NCBI RefSeq assembly: GCF_002355515.1
Contig: NZ_AP014811.1
Span: forward strand, 1-59,879
Length of the DNA: 59,879 nucleotides
Direction: 5' to 3'
From: Methylorubrum populi
Lineage (GTDB): Bacteria; Pseudomonadota; Alphaproteobacteria; Rhizobiales; Beijerinckiaceae
Every line of letters begins with the position of its first letter. The stretch's first letter is position 1. A program made the position numbers and the translations under genes. A model generated the notes under the pieces. The model did not search any database. It saw only the letters and a program-made list of their open reading frames with translations, and was not told the DNA's origin. Shown here piece after piece: positions 1-8,499 of the stretch.

Positions 1-17
1 GAAGCCGTCCGCGCAAC

Positions 18-47
18 AAAAAACCCCGCGCCGATGAAGGCACGGGG
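18..47 (-). terminator. Rho-independent terminator, minus strand
   Basis: Read on the minus strand, positions 47-39 (CCCCGTGCC) pair with 32-24 (GGCGCGGGG), giving nine pairs with one G-U and a six-base loop. Six T residues follow (plus-strand A18-A23). The plus strand has no T tract, so the signal is directional. It would end leftward transcripts, such as one from the small gene at 511-813. Confidence 0.75.
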
Positions 48-239
48 TAAGAGAGAACTGGGTATGCTCCTTGGGAGGAGTGATGCGCACGGTGCATAAT
101 GAATGCCAAGCTGCAACAGGCTCAGGTCTCATTTCCTAGCGTAATTCCAAAATAGTGTGCGCCACCACACCTGCGTGAAAAGAATTTTAAGCTGGCAAAG
201 TATACTAGACGCGGAAGAACATGCGCCTATGACAGGGGC

Positions 240-494
240 ATGACGCCCGTGAGCCGCTGCCTTCACAAGGTTGATCATCTCTCCGCCGTGCCGGACAGCA
301 CCGTCGCGGAGCGCATCAACGCCGCACTTGATGAGTTGGAAGGGGCCTACCGCAAACCCTGCGAGCGCATCGTGGCGCTGGAAATGGTTCTGCACGAGGT
401 CCGTCAGAACCGAAGGATCGGCGGCACGCCCTTCGCCCGCTTTGTCCATGTGAGCGTCGAGCGTCGTCAGGAGAAGCTGTCGCGCTGCGCCTGA
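240..494 (+). CDS. Hypothetical protein, 84 aa
   Basis: I do not recognise the family. The product is charged and mostly helical: residues 23-55 form a predicted amphipathic helix (AERINAALDELEGAYRKP region) with no membrane segment or signal peptide. It is preferred over the overlapping 125-aa minus-strand frame because its composition is protein-like, while the antisense frame is an irregular mix. The ATG at 240 is the only good start in frame. The gene converges on the minus-strand gene ending at 511, with 16 bases between. Function is unknown; a short DNA- or RNA-associated protein is possible but not shown. Confidence 0.5.
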   Translation: MTPVSRCLHKVDHLSAVPDSTVAERINAALDELEGAYRKPCERIVALEMVLHEVRQNRRIGGTPFARFVHVSVERRQEKLSRCA

Positions 495-510
495 CGACGC
501 TCGCAAGCTA

Positions 511-813
511 TCAGTGGGCGGGCTGCTCCGCTGCCCCTGCCTTCCGGTCCTTCTTTTTCTTGCGCAGTTTGGTGGCCTTCACCGGCTCGTCATCGTCTGG
601 CGCACGCTCAGTGATGGCAAAGCCGTGCAGGTCCCGAAGGTGCTCGGAGGCATCGCCATGGCTCTCAGTCAGCGCGTAGAAGGCCGCGCGGACGACTTCC
701 TTCTTGGTCGCCTCCGGGTGCTGCTCGCGGACAGCGGCGAGGAGCGCCTTGGGTTTCATGCCGCTGGCGGCGACGCCGCGCAGGGTGTTCGCGAGTTCTT
801 CAATCGAGGCCAT
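511..813 (-). CDS. Hypothetical protein with Lys-rich tail, 100 aa
   Basis: The longer open frame reaches 1395, but only the last 100 codons look like protein. The start is therefore placed at the ATG at 813 (MASIEELANTLRGVAAS). The N-terminal 50 residues are helical and resemble small alphaproteobacterial proteins of unknown role. An acidic linker (APDDDEP) leads to a basic stretch, KLRKKKKDRK, near residues 82-91. No signal peptide or membrane segment is seen. The basic tail could bind nucleic acid; that is inference. It probably uses the minus-strand terminator at 18-47. Confidence 0.6.
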   Translation of the reverse strand: MASIEELANTLRGVAASGMKPKALLAAVREQHPEATKKEVVRAAFYALTESHGDASEHLRDLHGFAITERAPDDDEPVKATKLRKKKKDRKAGAAEQPAH

Positions 814-967
814 ATCGCACCTGTTGCCCCTTGTGCCGATCCGCGGGGTTGGTCTTCGATGGCCCTCTGTAGCATGACAAACAAATGACGGTCTGCCCCT
901 GCGGATTGTGGCGGGAGAGGCACGCTCTTGTGTGGTCTGTTCCTCTATGAGGGCGCCAGTTCCTTTG

Positions 968-1025
968 TGAGACCGGGAACCTACTTGCGGCGCGTTGCGG
1001 CCTCTGCCGCACGCGTCGTTTTCAT
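968..1025. repeat. 58-bp dispersed repeat, copy 1
   Basis: This 58-bp stretch matches 7580-7637 at 51 of 58 positions by eye. The shared core is GGCCTCTGCCGCACGCG followed by CGTTTTCAT. Both copies are intergenic. It is probably a short dispersed chromosomal or plasmid repeat rather than coding sequence, because the differences are scattered and follow no codon pattern. Confidence 0.6.
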
Positions 1026-1069
1026 ACGCCAAGCCTCTCCGTACCCGCCCTTTCCGGGACTGCGAGCGG

Positions 1070-1226
1070 TCAGCAGTCAAGGTTCTTGAGCGGGTCGGGC
1101 TTCTGTCCGTCCGGCAGGATCTCTTTGATGTGCCGGTGCACCAGCTCGGCCGAGAAGGGCTTGCCGATGAAGCGGGCCCCCTCCGGCATGTCGTCGGGCC
1201 CCGGCTTGACGTTGCCGGAGGCAATA
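1070..1226 (-). pseudogene. C-terminal remnant of a response-regulator receiver domain
   Basis: Read on the minus strand from the IS3 end to the stop at 1070, the frame gives about 51 residues including PEGARFIGKPFSAELVHRHI. The G-A-R-F-I-G-K-P-F-S run matches the conserved Lys-Pro and the last helix of CheY-like receiver domains. The phosphoacceptor Asp and everything upstream are missing: the frame continues only into IS3 sequence at 1227. The remnant shows that the IS3 element, or a deletion beside it, removed most of the gene. No matching N-terminal part was found elsewhere in the window. Confidence 0.65.
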
Positions 1227-1291
1227 TGATCCGCCCCCACTGAAGTGGTCCGCCCTGAGGTATGGCTTTTGAGCCAGATGAGGACGGACAG

Positions 1292-1567
1292 ATGGGAACG
1301 AAGCGGCACAAGCCGGAAGACGTGGTCGCCAAGCTGCGGCAGGTGGATGTTCTGGTCTCGCAGGGCCAGAGCGTGGCGGAGGCGATCCGGGCCATCGGCG
1401 TGACGGAAGTGACCTACTATCGCTGGCGCAAGGAGTACGGCGGCCTGAAGAGCGATCAGGTTCGACGGATGAAGGACTTGGAGGTTGAGAACCAGCGGCT
1501 GCGCAAGGCGATTGCGGATCTCACCCTCGACAAGCTGATCCTGCAGGAGGCCGCTCGGGGAAACTGA
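1292..1567 (+). CDS. IS3-family transposase OrfA
   Basis: This is a 91-residue helix-turn-helix protein (MGTKRHKPEDVVAKLRQVDV) with the IS3 OrfA pattern: HTH at residues 10-50 including AIRAIGVTEVTYYRWRKEYG, then a leucine-zipper-like coiled coil (VRRMKDLEVENQRLRKAI). It binds the element ends and is fused to OrfB by programmed -1 frameshifting in active elements. ATG 1292 is chosen over 1262 because the family starts with MGTKRHKPE-like sequence. It stops at 1567 and overlaps the upstream end of the orfB frame. Confidence 0.88.
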   Translation: MGTKRHKPEDVVAKLRQVDVLVSQGQSVAEAIRAIGVTEVTYYRWRKEYGGLKSDQVRRMKDLEVENQRLRKAIADLTLDKLILQEAARGN

Positions 1568-1617
1568 CCAGCCCCGCGCGCCGACGCGCCTGCATCGCGC
1601 ATGTCATGAACGTCCTA

Positions 1618-2784
1618 GTGGCCTGAGTTGGAAGTTTCCTTGCGGTTTTGGCGCGCGAGCACCATGTGGCGGCCTTCTACGAGGAGGTCGCTACGATGGC
1701 CCGTGGTCCCAAGCCAGCGCACCTTGATCTGACCGGGGATGAGCGCACGCGGCTGCAAGGCCTGGTGCGCCGTCGCAATGTCGGCCAGGCTCTCGCCCAG
1801 CGTGCGCGCATCGTGCTGGCCTGCGCTGAGCCGGGTTCGACCAACAGCGGCATCGCTCGTGCGCTCGGCGTCAGCCGCATGAGCGTCACGACATGGCGCG
1901 CCCGTTTCCTGGCGCACCGCCTCGACGGTCTCGTCGACCTGCCCCGGTCCGGCGCTCCGCGCCAGGTCGCGGATACCGAGATCGAACAGATGATCACGCG
2001 CACCCTGGAGAGCCAGCCGGAGAACGCCACCCACTGGTCGACACGCGCCATGGCCCGGCGGGTCGGCATGAGCCAGACCATGGTCTCGCGGATCTGGCGT
2101 GCCTTCGGGCTGCAGCCGCACAAGATCGAGGCCTTCAAACTGTCGACCGACCCGGCTTTCGTCGACAAGGTCCGGGATGTCGTCGGCCTCTACATGGCCC
2201 CACCGCACCGCGCCGTGGTGCTGTGTGTCGATGAGAAGCCGCAGATCCAGGCGCTGACCGGCACCGCGCCGGTGATGCCGATGCGCCCCGGCCAGCCCGA
2301 GCGCCAGACCCACGACTACCGACGGGCTGGTACGACCGACCTGTTCGCGGCGCTCGACGTACAGGCCGGTCGCGTCATCGGCCATTGCGCACGGCGTCAT
2401 CGCTCCATCGAGTTCCGCGCCTTTCTCGATCAGGTCGAGGCCGATGTGCCGAAGGATCTCGATGTGCACCTGGTTCTCGACAACGCGGCCACACACAAGA
2501 CCAAGCTCATCCACGACTGGCTGCTGAAGCGTCCGCGCTGGCACCTGCACTTCACGCCGACCTCGGCCTCTTGGCTCAACCTCGTCGAGGGCTGGTTCGC
2601 GCTGCTGACGCGGCGCCAGCTTCAACGCGGCGTGTTCGAGACCACGGGCGATCTTGAAGCCGCCATCCACGCCTACATCGACCAGACCAACGCCGAGCCG
2701 AAGCCGTTCGTCTGGACCAAGTCAGCCGACGCCATCCTCGCCAGCATCAAACGCTTCTGCCAACGAACTTCCAACTCAGACCAC
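1618..2784 (+). mobile_element. IS630-family element, tandem copy 1
   Basis: The element is 1167 bp with ends GTGGCCTGAGTTGGAAGTTT and the complement of AACTTCCAACTCAGACCAC. It is flanked by TA at 1616-1617 and 2785-2786, as expected for IS630/Tc1-mariner. Copy 2 begins directly at 2787 and is identical as read. The two share a single TA between them, so this is a head-to-tail tandem. Confidence 0.9.
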
Positions 2785-2787
2785 TAG
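1696..2787 (+). CDS. IS630-family transposase (copy 1)
   Basis: The protein has 363 residues from the ATG at 1696 ([20 protein letters not shown]); a longer start at 1648 would add 16 residues. The N-terminal half holds two helix-turn-helix modules ([22 protein letters not shown] and [19 protein letters not shown]). The C-terminal DDE domain shows [26 protein letters not shown] and [12 protein letters not shown]. The stop codon TAG is made by the duplicated TA target plus the next G, so the element itself carries no stop. Expression and transposition are likely, because nothing in the frame is broken. Confidence 0.9.
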   Translation: MARGPKPAHLDLTGDERTRLQGLVRRRNVGQALAQRARIVLACAEPGSTNSGIARALGVSRMSVTTWRARFLAHRLDGLVDLPRSGAPRQVADTEIEQMITRTLESQPENATHWSTRAMARRVGMSQTMVSRIWRAFGLQPHKIEAFKLSTDPAFVDKVRDVVGLYMAPPHRAVVLCVDEKPQIQALTGTAPVMPMRPGQPERQTHDYRRAGTTDLFAALDVQAGRVIGHCARRHRSIEFRAFLDQVEADVPKDLDVHLVLDNAATHKTKLIHDWLLKRPRWHLHFTPTSASWLNLVEGWFALLTRRQLQRGVFETTGDLEAAIHAYIDQTNAEPKPFVWTKSADAILASIKRFCQRTSNSDH

Positions 2788-3953
2788 TGGCCTGAGTTGG
2801 AAGTTTCCTTGCGGTTTTGGCGCGCGAGCACCATGTGGCGGCCTTCTACGAGGAGGTCGCTACGATGGCCCGTGGTCCCAAGCCAGCGCACCTTGATCTG
2901 ACCGGGGATGAGCGCACGCGGCTGCAAGGCCTGGTGCGCCGTCGCAATGTCGGCCAGGCTCTCGCCCAGCGTGCGCGCATCGTGCTGGCCTGCGCTGAGC
3001 CGGGTTCGACCAACAGCGGCATCGCTCGTGCGCTCGGCGTCAGCCGCATGAGCGTCACGACATGGCGCGCCCGTTTCCTGGCGCACCGCCTCGACGGTCT
3101 CGTCGACCTGCCCCGGTCCGGCGCTCCGCGCCAGGTCGCGGATACCGAGATCGAACAGATGATCACGCGCACCCTGGAGAGCCAGCCGGAGAACGCCACC
3201 CACTGGTCGACACGCGCCATGGCCCGGCGGGTCGGCATGAGCCAGACCATGGTCTCGCGGATCTGGCGTGCCTTCGGGCTGCAGCCGCACAAGATCGAGG
3301 CCTTCAAACTGTCGACCGACCCGGCTTTCGTCGACAAGGTCCGGGATGTCGTCGGCCTCTACATGGCCCCACCGCACCGCGCCGTGGTGCTGTGTGTCGA
3401 TGAGAAGCCGCAGATCCAGGCGCTGACCGGCACCGCGCCGGTGATGCCGATGCGCCCCGGCCAGCCCGAGCGCCAGACCCACGACTACCGACGGGCTGGT
3501 ACGACCGACCTGTTCGCGGCGCTCGACGTACAGGCCGGTCGCGTCATCGGCCATTGCGCACGGCGTCATCGCTCCATCGAGTTCCGCGCCTTTCTCGATC
3601 AGGTCGAGGCCGATGTGCCGAAGGATCTCGATGTGCACCTGGTTCTCGACAACGCGGCCACACACAAGACCAAGCTCATCCACGACTGGCTGCTGAAGCG
3701 TCCGCGCTGGCACCTGCACTTCACGCCGACCTCGGCCTCTTGGCTCAACCTCGTCGAGGGCTGGTTCGCGCTGCTGACGCGGCGCCAGCTTCAACGCGGC
3801 GTGTTCGAGACCACGGGCGATCTTGAAGCCGCCATCCACGCCTACATCGACCAGACCAACGCCGAGCCGAAGCCGTTCGTCTGGACCAAGTCAGCCGACG
3901 CCATCCTCGCCAGCATCAAACGCTTCTGCCAACGAACTTCCAACTCAGACCAC
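2787..3953 (+). mobile_element. IS630-family element, tandem copy 2
   Basis: A second 1167-bp copy lies in the same orientation, bounded by TA at 2785-2786 and 3954-3955. Both coding and terminal sequences appear identical to copy 1. A head-to-tail pair sharing one TA fits insertion of one copy beside the other, or of a dimeric circle. Unequal exchange could delete or amplify it. Confidence 0.9.
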
Positions 3954-3956
3954 TAG
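2865..3956 (+). CDS. IS630-family transposase (copy 2)
   Basis: The protein is identical to the copy-1 transposase, with the same two HTH modules and DDE residues. Its stop codon is TA (3954-3955, target duplication) plus G3956, which belongs to the interrupted IS3 orfB. The start is set at 2865 for the same reason as in copy 1. With two intact copies present, either could supply transposase to both. Confidence 0.9.
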   Translation: MARGPKPAHLDLTGDERTRLQGLVRRRNVGQALAQRARIVLACAEPGSTNSGIARALGVSRMSVTTWRARFLAHRLDGLVDLPRSGAPRQVADTEIEQMITRTLESQPENATHWSTRAMARRVGMSQTMVSRIWRAFGLQPHKIEAFKLSTDPAFVDKVRDVVGLYMAPPHRAVVLCVDEKPQIQALTGTAPVMPMRPGQPERQTHDYRRAGTTDLFAALDVQAGRVIGHCARRHRSIEFRAFLDQVEADVPKDLDVHLVLDNAATHKTKLIHDWLLKRPRWHLHFTPTSASWLNLVEGWFALLTRRQLQRGVFETTGDLEAAIHAYIDQTNAEPKPFVWTKSADAILASIKRFCQRTSNSDH

Positions 3957-4841
3957 ACGTCTCCGAGCGCCGCGCCTGTCGGGCGCTCGGGCAGCATCGC
4001 TCGACGCAGCGCAAGGTGCCGCGGGGAAGAGAGGATGAGGCCGCGCTGACAGCCGACCTCGTGGAACTGGCTCGCCAGTACGGGCGCTACGGCTACCGGA
4101 AGATCGGTGCATTGCTGAAGGCGGCGGGCTGGTTCGTCAACGACAAGCGGGTCGAACGGATCTGGCGGCGCGAGGGGCTGAAGGTCCCGTCTCGGCAGCC
4201 CAAGCGCGGCCGCATCTGGGACGGGGATGGTTCCTGCCTGCGATTGCAGGCGGAGCGTCGCGATCACGTCTGGTCCTACGACTTTGTCGAAGCCCGCACG
4301 CACGAGGGCCGCAAGTTCCGGATGCTGAACGTGGTCGATGAGTTCACGCGGGAGTGCCTGGCGATCCGCGTCGCACGCAAGCTGAAGGCGGCGGACGTGA
4401 TCGACGTGCTGTCCGACCTGTTCATCCTGCGCGGCGTGCCCGGCCATATTCGCTACGGTCCGGAGTTCATCGCCAAGTCCGTGCAGGCCTGGATCACCGG
4501 TGTCGGCGCCAGAACAGCCTACATCGCACCCGGCTCGCCATGGGAGAACGGTTACGTCGAGAGCTTCAACGCACGACTACGGGACGAGCTTTTGAACGGT
4601 GAGATCTTCTACACGCTCAAGGAGGCGCAGATCGTGATCGAGAGTTGGCGTCTACACTACAACAGCGTGCGCCCGCACGCCTCGCTCGGCTACCGACCAC
4701 CGGCCCCGGAGGTGTTCGTGCCGGCCTTCACCGCTTGGCCGGCTGCGCTCACCCGGTCGGCTCCGCCGGCCAAGCGACCCGTGGAGCAAAGGCCGACCCT
4801 GCACTAACTTAGAACTTGGACCACCGCGTGGGGGCCGATCA

Positions 4842-5177
4842 GCCTTCTCTTGGAAGACAAACGGCATTGTAGCAGACTTCATCCTGCCAGGAGATGAAGC
4901 ACATGCGCTCCGCGTGTCGTTCGATCGGCCCTGCATCGTTCGTCTATTAGATGAAATGTCCTTGAGTACTGAGGACGACGACGCACCAAGCGAAGGTTTG
5001 ATACCCGAGAACTTTGCTTACCGAGTGGAGGGTGCACAGTTCGCCCGTATTCAATCGGATGCATGGAAGGAAATCTACAAGCCGGTCTCGCACTATCTGT
5101 TTGTGACGGGCTGGGGATGTATGGACGTTTTAAGCGGCGGTGTGCCCGTGTTTTTGCTGGTAGACCGGCCGGGCTAA
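4842..5177 (+). pseudogene. 5'-truncated gene of unknown function
   Basis: The frame is open from the first base after the IS3 right end (AFSWKTNGIVADFILPGDEA) to the stop at 5177, about 111 residues. A GTG at 4914 is the first start-like codon, but the sequence before it is equally protein-like, so the gene has probably lost its 5' end. The product looks soluble (VEGAQFARIQSDAWKEIYKP, HYLFVTGWGCMDVLSGG). I do not recognise the family. It resembles small immunity-type or hypothetical proteins only loosely. Confidence 0.55.
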
Positions 5178-5194
5178 ACATCCGCAGTGGGTCG

Positions 5195-5278
5195 GTTGCA
5201 GCTGCACCCCGATGCAAGGAAAACCGTCCTTCTTCTCACATGCATGATCGCACAACCAGAAGACCGCTCGGGGTTGGA
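5195..5278. repeat. ATGCATGATCGCACAA repeat, copy A
   Basis: This intergenic repeat contains TTCTCACATGCATGATCGCA followed by CAACCAGAAGACCGCTCGG. It matches 7516-7578 on the same strand and 52950-53020 on the opposite strand. The copies also share the preceding AAGGAAAAC block. It lies between the truncated gene ending at 5177 and the secreted-protein gene starting at 5327. Confidence 0.6.
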
Positions 5279-5326
5279 AGCAGTCATCGCAATAAAGTTA
5301 CGGTAAGTTCGGGCTATAAGGCGCTG

Positions 5327-5809
5327 ATGCAGCTTGTCTCAAACCTCCCGCCCAGGTCTGCCGCTTTGATGCTGGCCTGTCTGAGCCTTCTAGCAACGGT
5401 GGTCCATTCCTCTGCATTGGATACGGCGACACCCTACCGTGCCAAGCGCCTGTTCTACGGATGCTGGACGCGAACCACCACGTATCCCAAGCGCACGCGT
5501 TGGCCGACCTCAACCTCGACGTGGTGCTTCGAACGTGGCCGGATGCTCGGCGGCCTGTCGTTCGATGCAGGTGATGGTTGGGATTACTGCGAACGCTGGC
5601 ATGTGCGTGGACAGCGCCTCGCGGCTCCCAGTGCATATGACGACGAGAGGGAATGTACCTACGCTTTCTCGGGGGATCGACGGACGCTGATCCTCAAAGA
5701 TTGCACTGGGGCTGGGGATTGGCAGCGAGATGACGCCAGCACCGAGACCAACAGAGGTTCATGGAAATGCCGAATGCAGGGGCGCCCTGAGGCCAACGAG
5801 CAGCCGTAG
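5327..5809 (+). CDS. Secreted hypothetical protein, 160 aa
   Basis: The start is placed at ATG 5327, because the 88 codons before it run through repeat DNA. The N-terminus is a clear signal peptide: residues 10-30 are hydrophobic (AALMLACLSLLATVVHSSA) with a likely signal-peptidase site after VHSSA. The mature part has about seven cysteines (YGCWTR, TWCFERG, YCERW, ECTYAF, KDCTG, KCRMQ), suggesting a disulfide-bonded periplasmic domain. The pattern GCWxR near the mature N-terminus occurs in small secreted proteins that bind ligand, but I cannot name a family. Confidence 0.65.
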   Translation: MQLVSNLPPRSAALMLACLSLLATVVHSSALDTATPYRAKRLFYGCWTRTTTYPKRTRWPTSTSTWCFERGRMLGGLSFDAGDGWDYCERWHVRGQRLAAPSAYDDERECTYAFSGDRRTLILKDCTGAGDWQRDDASTETNRGSWKCRMQGRPEANEQP

Positions 5810-5841
5810 CGCGCGATCGCCTCACGACCGCTATGGGTCCA

Positions 5842-7512
5842 GGCCGTGTCAAAACTCTGGGATTGGGACTTTGCGGTCGGGTGACGTCCCGGTCTCTTGA
5901 GAATGGGCTGTTCATCGCGTCGAACGGGTTTTTGCGGTCGGGAGACGACCAGTTTTTGATTGAAAGCGCCTCCTGGACGGTTTCCCGGCCTCTTCGGCGA
6001 GCGATCCATGCTCCCGCTCAGGTGGGGATCGCCGCCAGGAGCTTCCGGCTTCCCAGGATGTTGAGAACCCGCGTCAGATTGTAGGCGAGGACATGGAGCG
6101 CCATCTCGGTCGAGACGCGCGGCAGGGTCTTGGTGAGGAAGTGCGTGGCCCCCATCCGCGCCTTCAGCGTACCGAAAGGATGCTCGACCGTCTCACGCCG
6201 GACCCGCATGGCCAGCGGATCGGCGTCCAATCGGCGCTGCACCGTCTCCAGCACATCCTCGTGCTCCCAACGTGTCACCCGGCGCTCCTTGCCCGTCGTG
6301 CATTCCGCCTTCATCGGGCAGGCCGAGCACACGTTCGTCCAGTACCGATGCAGCGTCAGGCCGTTCTCCACCGTGGTGCATCGGTGGGGCAGCGTCTCGC
6401 CCGCCGGGCACAGGTAGGCATTCTCCTGAGGGCGATAGAGAAAATCCTCCTTGCCGAAGCGGCCGGCGGCCTTGGCGCCCGAGGTCATCGGCCGGGGCAG
6501 CGTGACCGAGATGCCGGCGCGTTCGCAAGCCAGAATCTGTTCACCGGAATAATAGCCCCGGTCGGCCACCGCATCGAGCGTGTCCGTCTCCAGAGCCTGC
6601 TTGGCCCGTACTGCCATACCACGGAGCTGCGCCCGGTCCGAGCCGGCATTGGTCACCGCGTGCGCCACGATCAGATGATGCTCGGTCTCGACCGCCACCT
6701 GGACGTTGTAGCCCACCACGCCCGACCCGCGCCCGCTGGTTGCCATCGATCGCGCGTCGGGATCGGTCAGCGAGATCTGCCGGTCGGGCGCCGCCTTCAT
6801 CTGCTCCTCCAGGCCGGCCAACCGCTCCATCTCCTGCCCGAGGCGGGCGATCTTCTCCTTCAGCCGCACCACCTTGGCGGCCAGTTCGGGTGTGGGATCC
6901 TGACGATCGGCCGTGTCGAGCTGCGAGAGGTAGCGCGACACGCTCTCCTCGATCTGCTGGCGGCGCCGGTCGAGCTTGCCTTGCGTGAAGTTGCGGTCGC
7001 GGTTGTTGACCGCCTTGAACTTCGAGCCGTCGATCGCGACGCGTGTGCCGGTCAGCAGGCCCATCTCGCGGCACAAACCGACGAAGCGGGCACAGACGCG
7101 CCCGATGGCCGGTCCGTTCTGACGGCGGAACTCAGCAATGGTCTTGTGATCGGGCGACAGCTGACCCGTCAGCCACATGACCTCGACGTTGCGGCCCGCT
7201 TCACGCTCCAGACGCCGGCTCGACGGGACCCGGTTGAGGTATCCGTAGACGTAGAGCTTCAGGAGAGCGGCCGGATGGTAGCCCGGTCGCCCCGTCCGTG
7301 CCGCATCGACGCCCGCGAAGCCGAGCGCCCCAAGATCCAGCGCATCCACGAAGGCATCGACCACGCGGACCGGATTGTCCTCGGCGATCCAGTCTTCAAG
7401 ACACGGCGGAAACAGCGTCGTCTGATCACGCTCGGCACCGACAACAAACCGTCCCATGCCAGCCTCCGGTCGACCCGGAGAAAGATACCATCATGGGAGT
7501 TTTGACACAGCC
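5842..7512 (-). mobile_element. IS1182-family element, copy 1
   Basis: The element is 1671 bp, bounded by GGCCGTGTCAAAACTCTGGG at 5842 and the complement of GGCTGTGTCAAAACTCCC ending at 7512. It is the inverted twin of 47795-49465, with the same length and an identical transposase. Both copies are also flanked by a GACCC/GGGTC pair outside these ends, so the true termini may extend a few bases further or the element may prefer palindromic targets. No simple duplication is seen. Confidence 0.85.
6018..7457 (-). CDS. IS1182-family transposase (copy 1)
   Basis: This is a 479-residue DDE transposase. The N-terminal DUF772-like region (residues 1-120) contains GYHPAALLKLYVYGYLNRV and the SSRRLEREAGRNVEVMWLTG motif. 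The DDE core includes VAIDGSKFKAVNNRD, a coiled-coil insert at about 150-205 and VVADRGYYSGEQ-like sequence. The C-terminus has the Cys cluster CSACPMKAEC and a final EHPFGTLKARMG. It matches the usual family length. The ATG at 7457 follows a purine-rich site. No lesion is seen, so the copy is probably active. Confidence 0.92.
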   Translation of the reverse strand: MGRFVVGAERDQTTLFPPCLEDWIAEDNPVRVVDAFVDALDLGALGFAGVDAARTGRPGYHPAALLKLYVYGYLNRVPSSRRLEREAGRNVEVMWLTGQLSPDHKTIAEFRRQNGPAIGRVCARFVGLCREMGLLTGTRVAIDGSKFKAVNNRDRNFTQGKLDRRRQQIEESVSRYLSQLDTADRQDPTPELAAKVVRLKEKIARLGQEMERLAGLEEQMKAAPDRQISLTDPDARSMATSGRGSGVVGYNVQVAVETEHHLIVAHAVTNAGSDRAQLRGMAVRAKQALETDTLDAVADRGYYSGEQILACERAGISVTLPRPMTSGAKAAGRFGKEDFLYRPQENAYLCPAGETLPHRCTTVENGLTLHRYWTNVCSACPMKAECTTGKERRVTRWEHEDVLETVQRRLDADPLAMRVRRETVEHPFGTLKARMGATHFLTKTLPRVSTEMALHVLAYNLTRVLNILGSRKLLAAIPT

Positions 7513-7515
7513 AGG

Positions 7516-7637
7516 GTCGATAGCAGCGGCCCCCGGCTGTAAGGAAAACGGTCGTTTTTCTCACATGCATGATCACACCTGAGACCCGGAACCCACTCAC
7601 GGCGCGTCGTGGCCTCTGCCGCACGCGCCGTTTTCAT
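7516..7637. repeat. Repeat copy B plus 58-bp repeat copy 2
   Basis: Two dispersed repeats lie back to back. Positions 7516-7578 contain AAGGAAAACGGTCGTTTTTC and TCACATGCATGATC, the family seen at 5195 and 52955. Positions 7580-7637 match 968-1025 at 51 of 58 positions. The IS1182 copy ends only a few bases before the repeat, so the repeat may be its target. Confidence 0.6.
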
Positions 7638-7705
7638 GTCTCAGGCGCAGCCGCCGGACGCTCTTTCTAAGCTGATGTCGGCTGCCACGACCCCGCTCCG
7701 ATCGA

Positions 7706-8452
7706 TTACCGCTTCACGAAGCCGATGTCGGCGGCCACAGCCTTGAGCCGGTCCGGTTCCCGCTCTCTCCGTTCGCTGTAGCGGTCGACGAGGTAGTCGG
7801 CCCGCTCGCGGGTCAGCAGCGTGAACTTCATCAGCTCCTCGCACACGTCCACCACGCGCTCGTAGAGCGGCCCCGGCTTCATCCGGCCGGCGTCGTCAAA
7901 CTCCTTGTAGGCCATCGGCACCGACGACTGGTTCGGGATCGCGATCATCCGCATCCAGCGGCCGAGCACGCGAAGGGCGTTCACCGCGTTGAAGCTCTGC
8001 GAGCCGCCGGACACCTGCATCACAGCCAAGGTGCGGCCCTGGGTCGGGCGCACGCTGCCCTCAGACAGCGGCAGCCAGTCGATCTGGCTCTTCATCACGC
8101 CAGTGAGGTTGCCGTGCCGCTCCGGCGAGACCCAGACCTGGCCTTCGGACCAGATCGAAAGCTGCCGCAGTTCCTGCACCTTCGGATGGTCCGCCGTCGT
8201 GTCGTCGGGCAGCGGTAGGCCGTGGGCGTCATAGATGCGCACCTCGCCGCCCATGGCTTCCAGCAGGCGGGCGGCCTCGTAGGCGAGAAAGCGGCTGAAC
8301 GAACGCTCGCGCAAGCTGCCGTAGAGGATCAGGAAGCGGGGCGCGTGGGTGAACGGCTGCGCCGGGTGCAGCCGTTCCGCTGTTGGCACCTCGAAATGCG
8401 TCTCTGAGAGGTTCGGCATTCCATCGTTGAACGGCTGCTGGGGCTTGTCCAA
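7706..8452 (-). CDS. arsH: ArsH, NADPH-dependent FMN reductase / organoarsenical oxidase
   Basis: The 248-residue protein is colinear with ArsH. It has a flavodoxin-like fold with the phosphate-binding [19 protein letters not shown] at about residues 45-63. [22 protein letters not shown] follows near 108-129 and [22 protein letters not shown] near 149-170. ArsH oxidises trivalent organoarsenicals and reduces quinones or metals in the cytoplasm, using NADPH and FMN. It is divergent from arsR across a 47-bp gap holding a dyad, so ArsR probably controls both directions. Length is typical. Confidence 0.93.
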   Translation of the reverse strand: MDKPQQPFNDGMPNLSETHFEVPTAERLHPAQPFTHAPRFLILYGSLRERSFSRFLAYEAARLLEAMGGEVRIYDAHGLPLPDDTTADHPKVQELRQLSIWSEGQVWVSPERHGNLTGVMKSQIDWLPLSEGSVRPTQGRTLAVMQVSGGSQSFNAVNALRVLGRWMRMIAIPNQSSVPMAYKEFDDAGRMKPGPLYERVVDVCEELMKFTLLTRERADYLVDRYSERREREPDRLKAVAADIGFVKR

Positions 8453-8473
8453 GGCAGAGCTTTCATCTACTTT

Positions 8474-8487
8474 TCAATAATAATTGA
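8474..8487. promoter_or_regulatory. Probable ArsR operator between arsH and arsR
   Basis: TCAAT AATA ATTGA is a perfect dyad in an AT-rich 47-bp spacer between divergent arsH and arsR. ArsR operators are short AT-rich dyads over the promoter, so this placement fits autoregulation and co-control of arsH. The binding itself is inferred. Confidence 0.55.
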
Positions 8488-8499
8488 GATACTGAATCA

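Larger units (their letters stand above)
1564..4807 (+). pseudogene. IS3-family transposase OrfB, split by IS630 insertion
   Basis: The frame reads LTSPARRACIAHVMNVL up to the TA at 1616-1617 and resumes at 3956 with [19 protein letters not shown]. It then continues to the stop at 4807. This restores a normal OrfB: HTH_21 region, then a DDE integrase core ([49 protein letters not shown]). Deleting the two IS630 copies and two TA copies gives an open frame with no other lesion. The insertion is therefore recent, and it inactivates this IS copy. Confidence 0.88.
1227..4841 (+). mobile_element. IS3-family element interrupted by two tandem IS630 copies
   Basis: The ends are imperfect inverted repeats: left TGATCCGCCCCCACTGAAGT at 1227, right complement TGATCGGCCCCCACGCGGTG ending at 4841. 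The element has the usual orfA/orfB pair, with orfB in the -1 frame. At 1618-3953 two IS630 copies split orfB after its 18th readable codon. Without them the element is about 1.28 kb, normal for IS3. No target duplication is visible (CAATA on the left, GCCTT on the right), and both flanks are broken genes. A deletion or recombination therefore followed insertion. Confidence 0.85.

Noticed and set aside
1615..2670. 351-aa minus-strand frame (also 2784-3839)
   Set aside because: It is the antisense of the IS630 transposases, GC-rich third positions keep it open, and it shows no family motifs.
5178..5326. In-frame N-terminal extension of the secreted protein from 5063
   Set aside because: The extension runs through a dispersed repeat, and the signal peptide beginning at 5327 marks the real start.
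6093..7505. 470-aa frame opposite the IS1182 transposase (also 47802-49214)
   Set aside because: Identical antisense copies accompany both elements, and the sense strand has a complete transposase.
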